Source of the DNA: G039029935 sp039029935
Lineage (GTDB): Bacteria; Chloroflexota; Anaerolineae; Caldilineales; Caldilineaceae
Reading direction: 5' to 3'
NCBI GenBank assembly: GCA_039029935.1
Contig: JBCCFC010000628.1
Coordinates: 1-7,997, forward strand
DNA length: 7,997 nt
In this document: positions 1 through 5,094 of the stretch, piece by piece
Layout: each line of letters starts with the position of its first letter
How positions within the stretch are numbered: position 1 is the first letter of the stretch
Made by a program: the position numbers and the translations under genes
The notes under the pieces: generated by a model
Databases searched by the model: none
What the model was told of the DNA's origin: nothing
The model's input: the letters and a program-made list of their open reading frames with translations, nothing else

Positions 1-1
1 C

Positions 2-811
2 CCATTTGATGTCATGATTCTAATTTTGTCAGTGTATGTGTTACTTGCACTCTTTGTTGAAGTCACCTTCAACTTATCAGAAGATGTGCTCAACATTTTA
101 ATTGCGGTTGATAATATCATCTGTCTTGTTTTTTTGGCAGATTTCTTCATCCGCTTAAGTCGTGCAGAGAATAAGCTACAATTTTTGAAGTGGGGATGGA
201 TAGACCTGCTTTCAAGCATTCCCACACTGGATATGTTTCGATACGGTCGTATGGTGCGCGTTATACGCATCTTGCGTCTATTGCGGACAGTGCGCTCGCT
301 GCGTATAATCGCTCCTTATATATTTCGACATCGCGCAAAGAGTTCCTTTGCAACGGTAACACTCCTTGCTATTTTGCTAATTCTATGTGCGTCGATTATG
401 ATCTTGTCCTTTGAGCAGAGCGCAACAAGTAACATTACCAATGCCAGCGATGCCTTGTGGTGGTCATTTGTGACCATTACAACGGTCGGCTATGGAGATA
501 TATACCCGACAACAACCGAGGGGCGTATCATTGCTGCCATATTAATGCTCTGTGGGGTCGGTCTTTTTGGCACGTTTAGCGGTTTGATTGCATCGTGGTT
601 TGTAGACGATGAAGATAGTGATACCATGGTGTTAATTCAAGCCCTCCAGTCTGATGTCCAAGCCTTACACCAACGTGTTGAAGAACTGGAAACTAAATTG
701 TCGGTGCAGCTAGAGACACAACTTGGTTCACAAATGGCTCATCATATGGATTTGTATATGGAGCAGTTAGAGCGTTTATTGACCAACCAGCACGATAAGA
801 CCAACCTATGA
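2..811 (+). CDS. Voltage-gated potassium channel (6-TM, Kv-type), 5' partial
   Basis: A membrane channel that would conduct K+ in response to voltage. Numbering is from the ATG at 14. S1 covers about residues 1-18, S2 26-48 and S3 58-73. S4 (76-97) carries eight arginines at strict three-residue spacing (R76, 79, 82, 85, 88, 91, 94, 97), the hallmark of a voltage sensor. S5 is about 112-134. The pore loop holds the K+ selectivity filter TTVGYGD (156-162), followed by S6 (169-196). A soluble tail (about 204-258) is rich in heptad-like Leu/Val/Glu and probably forms a tetramerising coiled coil. The frame stays open from base 2 and encodes PFDV before the ATG, typical of the start of S1, so the true start is most likely upstream of the window and the ATG at 14 is internal. 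The stop lies 25 nt before the metallophosphoesterase, so co-transcription is plausible. The family call is firm; the physiological role is unknown. Confidence 0.93.
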   Translation, partial: PFDVMILILSVYVLLALFVEVTFNLSEDVLNILIAVDNIICLVFLADFFIRLSRAENKLQFLKWGWIDLLSSIPTLDMFRYGRMVRVIRILRLLRTVRSLRIIAPYIFRHRAKSSFATVTLLAILLILCASIMILSFEQSATSNITNASDALWWSFVTITTVGYGDIYPTTTEGRIIAAILMLCGVGLFGTFSGLIASWFVDDEDSDTMVLIQALQSDVQALHQRVEELETKLSVQLETQLGSQMAHHMDLYMEQLERLLTNQHDKTNL

Positions 812-836
812 GCCACATGAAAGTGAGTAACAAACA

Positions 837-1805
837 TTGAATCTATACGCTATCAGCGACTTACATCTAGGGCATAAAGCAAACCGTGAAGCTTTGGCAA
901 CGATTGGCAATTATCCAGAAGATTGGCTGATTATTGCTGGGGATATTGGCGAAACCGATGCACACTTAATTCATGCCTTGAACAAGCTGAACAACCACTT
1001 TAAACAGCTTATTTGGGTGCCGGGGAACCATGATCTATGGACAATGCCAACCCCAAAGACACAGGATGCATCTAATACGATATCAACGAAATCGCCGCGA
1101 AAGAGTCTGCGTGGTGATGCCAAATATCGACAGGTGGTGGAAATCTGCCGCTATTTTAATGTGTTGACACCCGAAGACCCTTACATGCTTTGGCCGGGTA
1201 CGAAGAACATGGCCCCTGAGAACATGGCCCCTGAGAACATAGCTCCAGAGAACATGGCCCCTGAAACCCTAGACCCGACATCGGGAATCGCCGCGGAGAC
1301 ACAGCATTATTTATTGGTTCCCACATTTTCGCTCTATGACTATAGCTTTTCTCCACCACACATTACCAACGCAAAAGAGGCATTGGATTGGGCTGCGGAA
1401 ACAGACGTGGTCTGTGCCGACGAGGTTGTGCTGCACCCAGACCCCTATGCGTCTCGTAGTGAATGGTGTGCCGCACGTTGTGCGTATACCGAACAACGCA
1501 TTGACGAGGCATTGGCGGCACATCAAGATGTCTCAAATTTAAAACTGATTCTGATTAATCATTACCCGCTACGAGAGGAATTAATCAACCTGCGGCGGAT
1601 TCCTCGTTTTTCGGTGTGGTGTGGCACAAAGCGAACCGAGGATTGGCATAAACGTTATCCCATTGCCGTTGCCATCTCTGGTCATTTGCATATGCGCTCA
1701 ACAAAAATTATTGACAACGTTCGCTTTGAAGAGGTTTCACTTGGCTATCCACAACATTGGCAACGCGAGCGCGGCATTGATGCTTATTTGCGGAAAATCT
1801 TGTAA
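837..1805 (+). CDS. Calcineurin-like metallophosphoesterase
   Basis: A cytoplasmic two-metal phosphoesterase; the substrate is not evident. All family metal and catalytic motifs are present in order: D8-x-H10, GD (D36), GNHD (N64, H65, D66), the NH of NHYP (N241, H242), and GHLH (H283, H285). At 322 residues it is longer than minimal family members. The extra length is mostly a linker (about 70-155) that contains four tandem copies of N-M/I-A-P-E at residues 124-143. The start is TTG at 837. It is the only usable start between the in-frame stop at 828-830 and the DxH motif, and it places DxH at the usual extreme N-terminus. An imperfect purine-rich site (AAAGTGAG, 820-827) precedes it. No signal peptide or membrane segment is seen. 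It probably shares a transcript with the channel upstream. Confidence 0.9.
   Translation: MNLYAISDLHLGHKANREALATIGNYPEDWLIIAGDIGETDAHLIHALNKLNNHFKQLIWVPGNHDLWTMPTPKTQDASNTISTKSPRKSLRGDAKYRQVVEICRYFNVLTPEDPYMLWPGTKNMAPENMAPENIAPENMAPETLDPTSGIAAETQHYLLVPTFSLYDYSFSPPHITNAKEALDWAAETDVVCADEVVLHPDPYASRSEWCAARCAYTEQRIDEALAAHQDVSNLKLILINHYPLREELINLRRIPRFSVWCGTKRTEDWHKRYPIAVAISGHLHMRSTKIIDNVRFEEVSLGYPQHWQRERGIDAYLRKIL
1206..1265 (+). repeat. In-frame 15-bp tandem repeat inside the metallophosphoesterase
   Basis: There are four consecutive 15-bp units of consensus AACATGGCCCCTGAG at 1206, 1221, 1236 and 1251. The first two are identical, the third has three substitutions and the fourth one. Each unit encodes N-(M/I)-A-P-E (residues 124-143), so gain or loss of a unit leaves the frame intact. 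It lies in a linker between GNHD and the later metal-binding motifs, where length change is likely tolerated. Confidence 0.95.
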
Positions 1806-1822
1806 AGAAGGTAAACTGAGTT

Positions 1823-1911
1823 GGTGGGTCGGTGGGTCGGTGGGTCGGTGGGTCGGGTGGGTCAGTAGGTCGGTGGGTCGGTGGGTCAGTAGGTCGGTGG
1901 GTCGGTGGGTT
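1823..1911 (+). repeat. Octamer tandem array (GGTGGGTC)n with G-quadruplex potential
   Basis: Eleven octamer units begin at 1823, 1831, 1839, 1847, 1856, 1864, 1872, 1880, 1888, 1896 and 1904, with one extra G at 1855. The consensus is GGTGGGTC. Two units read AGTAGGTC and the last reads GGTGGGTT. It fills the gap between the metallophosphoesterase and the P-type ATPase-like gene. The first part has six GGG runs (1826-1861) separated by 1-5 nt, which meets the standard G3+N1-7 quadruplex rule on the + strand. Reading frames through it give only repetitive peptide and are not genes. Confidence 0.95.
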
Positions 1912-1914
1912 AAG

Positions 1915-1989
1915 CCGAGTACTGACATACCGAGTACTGACATACCGAATACCGACATACCGAATACCGACATGACGAATACCGCCCGG
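1915..1989 (+). repeat. 15-mer tandem array (CCGAATACCGACATA)n
   Basis: This array directly follows the octamer array. Two copies of CCGAGTACTGACATA (1915, 1930) are followed by two copies of CCGAATACCGACATA/G (1960 ends in G) and a degenerate fifth unit (1975-1989). The CCGA/ACCGAC blocks are complementary to the TCGGT/GTCGGT blocks of the octamer array, so a transcript of this leader could fold the two arrays onto each other. The array ends just before the ribosome binding site of the ATPase-like gene. Confidence 0.92.
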
Positions 1990-2006
1990 CCGATGTGACG
2001 TATAGT

Positions 2007-2013
2007 AAAAGGA
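2007..2013 (+). promoter_or_regulatory. Ribosome binding site that decides the ATPase-like start
   Basis: AAAAGGA lies 8 nt before the ATG at 2022, a normal Shine-Dalgarno spacing. The longer frame beginning with GTG at 1995 has no such site, because it abuts the repeat array. This favours the ATG. The nine extra residues of the GTG form include K-R just before the first membrane segment, which is the one argument for the longer form. Confidence 0.6.
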
Positions 2014-2021
2014 TTCTGAGT

Positions 2022-3818
2022 ATGATCGGTACATTTCTGTTTGTGGGTGGAGCGGCTTATCTAGGCGCAAAAACGTATGAACACTTTTCTCCCAATAAAT
2101 CAATTTCAGAGCGGCTTGGCGATGTTTGGCAGGCACAAGAATGGTTGCCACAGCCATCAAAACCACAGATTGAAACCGTTGATCAGATTGTTGAAAAATC
2201 ACCATTTGAAATCAAACAGCAAGATCGTACCTTGGGTGTATCGACCTTATCACTGGGTCTATCGACAGCCGGTTTATTGAGTAGTGCCACTGTGGGAACG
2301 TTGAGCATAGGTGCGCTGAGTATTGTTCCATTGCTCTATAGCAGTCGAAAAATATGGGATGGAGCCTATCGAGGCTTGGCCGAAGAGCATCAGATTAATC
2401 AGCCAGTCCTCGATGCATCTGTGCTGGTTGTTGCCCTGCTATCTGGCAATTTTTTCATGGCAGCACTTTATAATTGGCTAGACTGTGTGCAATACCAGAT
2501 TTTGTATCAAACTGAGCGTAATTTTTTACAATGGAATCATCGAACCTTTATACAGTCAACACGCCTTTCGTGGATTTGGAAAAATGATGTAGAGATTGAA
2601 ACACCAACAAAAAAAATCAAAGTAGGTGATGTGGCGATTATTGAAGAAGGGGACTTGATTCCTGTGGATGGTCGTGTGGTGCATGGGCAAGGCTGGGTGG
2701 AACAGGGGCAGCTAACAGGCGATGCACAACCCGTGCTATGCAGTCTTGGCGACTCCGTACTAGCAAACACGACTTTGCTTTCAGGGCGTTTATTGGTCGA
2801 AACGCAGGCCGTTGGGGATGCGACTGGATCAGCACAAATCAATGCGGTGTTGGAAGAGACACCTGAGTTTAAAGCCTATCTTCAAGACCTTGGCAATAAA
2901 ACCAATGAACAGTCCTCATCCATCATTTTCTTCTTGGGGCTACTTTCCATCCCGACACTCAACATTAACCGAGCGTTGGGCATTTGGTCTACATCATTGG
3001 GTCGCCATATGAATATTATGGCCCCTGTGACGGTCATGAGCTATACCAATCGCTCCTTCAAAGAGGGTATCCTGATCAAAGATGCGCGCGTTTTGGAGGT
3101 ACTCAATCGTGTGAATGCGGTGATCTTTGACGAAGTGTGTTTGCCCTTTGATTACGAAAGCCTGTCCGACCATGATAGCGCGCAAGACACAAAGACACCG
3201 TTTGTCTCTGAACAACATAAGCAGGCGTTGGCTGAAATCGTTAACTATCTCAATGAGCGCGACATCAAAACCTATTTGATTTCATCCAGTAACCACCGTG
3301 CGCTGCGTGCATTTGCCTTAGAGATTGGCATGGAAGAGTGTTTTGCCCCTGTGCGCAGGGGGCAAAAATCGACAAAGGTTAAATCACTGCAAGATGAAGG
3401 GAGCCGAGTTTGCTTTGTGGGGGATGGCATGGTCGATTTCCCTGCCATGAAGCAAGCAGATGTATCCATTGCTCTTGGCTCTCCCAAACAGAGTATATCA
3501 AACACAGCGCAAATAATACTGCTAGACGGGACGCTCAGTAAATTTACACAAATTTTTGATGTTGCTGCCGAATTTAACGCAAAAATGGACAACAATCTCA
3601 TGCTCAGTATCATCCCCGGGTTTATTGGGCTTGCAGGTACATTGCTTTTTAATCTCCACATGATTTTTGCACCCGTACTAAGCAGCACAGGGACATTGAT
3701 TGGCGTTGTTAGTGTCCTGCGCCCATTGCTGAACCAACAGCACCTGTTTAATATGTCCGATGAGGCGGAAGAGACTATCCACAATCGCCCACTATTGCCA
3801 GACTTTAGCCGACAGTAG
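2022..3818 (+). CDS. Degenerate P-type (P1B-like) ATPase lacking the N-domain
   Basis: An integral membrane protein of 598 residues from the ATG (607 from GTG 1995). Hydrophobic segments lie at about 2-16, 73-106 (two helices), 129-153, 299-324, 325-341 and 525-568 (two helices), matching P1B topology. The A-domain is recognisable, with EEGDLIPVDG and TGD (232-234) where TGE is usual. GILIKDARVLEVLNRVNAVIFD leads to the phosphorylation Asp (D370), but DKTGT reads DEVCL. The residues aligned with the CPC ion motif read LGR (about 326-328). Only about 50 residues separate D370 from the TGD-equivalent (SSS, 421-423), against roughly 180-190 in active P1B pumps, so the ATP-binding N-domain with its HP motif is gone. 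The HAD Lys (K449) and GDGMVD (467-472) remain. The reading frame is intact, so it is a maintained gene, not an obvious pseudogene. A canonical ATP-driven pump is unlikely; a phosphatase, a regulatory subunit or a structural pseudo-pump are possible. Confidence 0.85.
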   Translation: MIGTFLFVGGAAYLGAKTYEHFSPNKSISERLGDVWQAQEWLPQPSKPQIETVDQIVEKSPFEIKQQDRTLGVSTLSLGLSTAGLLSSATVGTLSIGALSIVPLLYSSRKIWDGAYRGLAEEHQINQPVLDASVLVVALLSGNFFMAALYNWLDCVQYQILYQTERNFLQWNHRTFIQSTRLSWIWKNDVEIETPTKKIKVGDVAIIEEGDLIPVDGRVVHGQGWVEQGQLTGDAQPVLCSLGDSVLANTTLLSGRLLVETQAVGDATGSAQINAVLEETPEFKAYLQDLGNKTNEQSSSIIFFLGLLSIPTLNINRALGIWSTSLGRHMNIMAPVTVMSYTNRSFKEGILIKDARVLEVLNRVNAVIFDEVCLPFDYESLSDHDSAQDTKTPFVSEQHKQALAEIVNYLNERDIKTYLISSSNHRALRAFALEIGMEECFAPVRRGQKSTKVKSLQDEGSRVCFVGDGMVDFPAMKQADVSIALGSPKQSISNTAQIILLDGTLSKFTQIFDVAAEFNAKMDNNLMLSIIPGFIGLAGTLLFNLHMIFAPVLSSTGTLIGVVSVLRPLLNQQHLFNMSDEAEETIHNRPLLPDFSRQ

Positions 3819-3820
3819 GG

Positions 3821-3860
3821 CGGTGTGTCGGTGTGAGGGTGTATCGGTGTGTCGGTGTAC
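3821..3860 (+). repeat. Octamer tandem array (CGGTGTGT)n
   Basis: Five octamers begin at 3821, 3829, 3837, 3845 and 3853: CGGTGTGT, CGGTGTGA, GGGTGTAT, CGGTGTGT and CGGTGTAC. The array starts two bases after the stop of the ATPase-like gene. It is related to the GGTGGGTC array upstream of the same gene through the shared form CGGTGKGT. Confidence 0.88.
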
Positions 3861-3871
3861 AGAATACCGAC
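3851..3871 (+). other. Stem-loop joining octamer and 15-mer repeats
   Basis: GTCGGTGT (3851-3858) pairs with ATACCGAC (3864-3871) through 8 bp including one G-U pair, with loop ACAGA. No T-run follows, so it is not a standard intrinsic terminator. It could slow decay of the upstream mRNA or simply be a by-product of the repeat sequences. Confidence 0.5.
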
Positions 3872-3890
3872 CTACAGAATACCGACCTAC
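3861..3890 (+). repeat. 15-mer tandem repeat (two copies of AGAATACCGACCTAC)
   Basis: Two identical 15-mers lie at 3861-3875 and 3876-3890, immediately after the octamers. They share the core GAATACCGAC with the 15-mers at 1945-1974, so this intergenic region repeats the octamer-then-15-mer design seen on the other side of the ATPase-like gene. Confidence 0.92.
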
Positions 3891-3913
3891 CAATCTAATA
3901 ACCAAGGGAAACT

Positions 3914-4762
3914 ATGCCAGAATTGCCAGAAGTTGAAACCTATATCCGCGAATTAGAGCCGGAACTCCTGCATCGCCGCGTAATGACCGCATCTGTCCAC
4001 TGGCCGCGTATTATTGATGCCCCTTCGCACAGTGAATTTGAAACAGAGATCATAGGCCAACAGTTTACGGCCTTCAATCGTCGTGGCAAGTATATGCTGT
4101 TGGGATTAACCGCTGATGATGGTGTGCAAAACACACTGATTGTTCATTTGCGCATGACGGGCAAGCTGCAAATCTACACCGCCGAGGCATCTGCAAGCGA
4201 GCTAGACAAACACACCCATGTTACCTTTGGCCTGGACAACGGTCGAATGCTCCACTACCGTGACCCACGCAAGTTTGGCCGTCTTTGGTTGGTCGATGAC
4301 CCTGAATCTGTCGTGTATAAACTGGGGCCTGAACCACTTGGGGACGACTTCACCGTATCCGACTTTGCCGAGCAACTGGGCAGGCGCAAAGCCAGCATCA
4401 AGGCGCTCCTGCTCAACCAATCCATCGTCGCAGGTGTTGGCAACATCTACGCCGACGAAGCACTATTTATGTCCAAGATTCACCCCGAACGCGCTGGGAA
4501 CTCGTTGACCGAGGCCGAGATTGCGCGCCTCCATGAGGCCGTGCGCATCGTCCTCGACAAGGCCATTCGCATGTGTGGCAGCAGCTTGGGTGGCAGCAGC
4601 CTGCAAAACTATTCACGTCCCGGTGGTCAACAGGGCAACTTCCAAGAAGATCATAAGGTGTTCCGGCGGACAGGACAGCCATGTGTGGTGTGTGGTACGC
4701 CGATTACGCGTATTGTGGTGACGCAACGGGGGACGCATTTTTGTGGGGTGTGTCAAACGTAA
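3914..4762 (+). CDS. mutM: Formamidopyrimidine-DNA glycosylase (Fpg/MutM)
   Basis: A base-excision repair enzyme that removes oxidised purines such as 8-oxoG and FapyG from DNA and cuts the strand by beta,delta-elimination. The 282 residues are full length (E. coli Fpg is 269). The N-terminus MPELPEVE supplies the catalytic Pro (P2, exposed after Met removal) and Glu (E3). K59 in RRGKYML is the conserved beta-hairpin lysine. HLRMTG (79-83) carries the intercalating Met (M81), and DPRKFGR is at 117-123. The helix-two-turn-helix region contains NQSIVAGVGNIYADE (168-182). The C-terminal zinc finger is C257-x2-C260 ... C277-x2-C280, with the DNA-binding Arg R272 in QRGTHFC. The ATG is fixed by the required PELPEVE N-terminus and by AAGGGA (3904-3909) just upstream. 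It lies 95 nt after the ATPase-like gene, and any functional link with it is doubtful. Confidence 0.97.
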   Translation: MPELPEVETYIRELEPELLHRRVMTASVHWPRIIDAPSHSEFETEIIGQQFTAFNRRGKYMLLGLTADDGVQNTLIVHLRMTGKLQIYTAEASASELDKHTHVTFGLDNGRMLHYRDPRKFGRLWLVDDPESVVYKLGPEPLGDDFTVSDFAEQLGRRKASIKALLLNQSIVAGVGNIYADEALFMSKIHPERAGNSLTEAEIARLHEAVRIVLDKAIRMCGSSLGGSSLQNYSRPGGQQGNFQEDHKVFRRTGQPCVVCGTPITRIVVTQRGTHFCGVCQT

Positions 4763-4765
4763 GTG

Positions 4766-4789
4766 GCATGGGCATCCTTGCCCGTATGC
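4766..4789. repeat. Hairpin directly behind mutM (REP-like, possible terminator)
   Basis: GGGCA (4770-4774) and TGCCC (4779-4783) form a 5-bp stem with loop TCCT. It is extended by GCAT (4766-4769) and ATGC (4786-4789) around a 2-nt bulge. It begins 4 nt after the mutM stop. No T-run follows on either strand, so termination would be atypical. Two direct copies of GGATACAC follow at 4808-4823. Confidence 0.45.
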
Positions 4790-4826
4790 GTTGTGGCGCG
4801 GATTTGGGGATACACGGATACACATT

Positions 4827-4903
4827 CGTAGGTCCGGTTACGAACCGGACAGCCTCGATCAGCGCACTCAAGTCAGATTGTCACGCTAATAGCGTGACCT
4901 ACG
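4827..4903. repeat. REPIN-like element: two GTAG-headed palindromes in inverted orientation
   Basis: On the + strand, CGTAG (4827-4831) is followed by the palindrome GTCCGGTTACGAACCGGAC (4832-4850), an 8-bp stem with a 3-nt loop. On the - strand, CGTAG (4903-4899) is followed by the palindrome whose + strand reads GTCACGCTAATAGCGTGAC (4880-4898), an 8-9 bp stem. The two halves share only the head CGTAGGTC and the closing GAC; the inner stems differ. The spacer is 29 nt. GTAG before a palindrome is the established signature of REP elements recognised by RAYT (Y1) transposases, and inverted pairs are called REPINs. It sits between convergent genes, 8 nt from the stop of the - strand operon. No RAYT gene is present in the window. 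Confidence 0.72.
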
Positions 4904-4911
4904 GCTCTAAT

Positions 4912-5094
4912 CTATCCAACTGTCAGTTGACGCTCAATCCCCTCAATGGCTTCGACTTCGGCATCAATCTGATTGTGCAGTTGTAACGGCTGCTCACCCG
5001 CAGGGTAGTTGGCGAGTTGCAGGAGCAGATATCTTCTGTTTTTCTCATGTTTGGCTTTTAGCTCTTCGAGAAATGACCGTTCTTCATCACTCAA
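4912..5094 (-). CDS. Small coiled-coil protein, or C-terminal extension of the TOPRIM regulator
   Basis: Sixty residues, highly charged and helical, with hydrophobics spaced as in a coiled coil: FLEELKAKHEKNRRYLLLQL, a short turn at NYPAGEQP, then LQLHNQIDAEVEAIEGIERQL. This helix-turn-helix hairpin resembles short adaptor modules that I recall at the ends of signalling or conflict proteins in Chloroflexota and cyanobacteria (recalled, not searched). The only start in frame is TTG at 5094, which overlaps the stop of the upstream gene as TTGA. The nearest GAGG is about 16 nt away, too far for normal initiation. Expression is therefore expected through translational coupling or through -1 frameshifting at the A9G run just upstream, which would make this segment the C-terminus of a 462-residue fusion. 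It carries no catalytic motif. Confidence 0.65.
   Translation of the reverse strand: MSDEERSFLEELKAKHEKNRRYLLLQLANYPAGEQPLQLHNQIDAEVEAIEGIERQLTVG

Noticed and set aside
1823..1989. CRISPR-like appearance of regular repeats
   Set aside because: The units are contiguous with no unique spacers, and 8- and 15-nt units are far too short for CRISPR repeats. No cas gene is present.
1995..2021. GTG at 1995 as the start of the ATPase-like gene
   Set aside because: It has no ribosome binding site and touches the repeat array, while AAAAGGA is well spaced for the ATG at 2022. It cannot be fully excluded, because the extra residues add K-R before the first helix.
1621..2205. Open frames on both strands through the repeat arrays, encoding VGRWVG- or RPTDPP-type peptides
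   Set aside because: They are translations of the octamer and 15-mer DNA repeats, overlap real genes at both ends, and have no start signals or non-repetitive domain.
3129..3284. Loss of the P-type ATPase N-domain through a frameshift or deletion artefact
   Set aside because: The frame is continuous on both sides, no N-domain fragment appears in other frames, and the rest of the HAD core aligns normally. Several motifs are altered independently.
3272..3784. 170-codon open frame antisense to the ATPase-like gene
   Set aside because: It is opposite a clearly conserved HAD core and C-terminal membrane region, has no recognisable domain, and looks like a shadow frame.
4827..4903. Rho-independent terminators formed by the two palindromes
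   Set aside because: Neither hairpin is followed by a T-run on either strand, and the shared GTAG head and inverted layout fit REP elements better.
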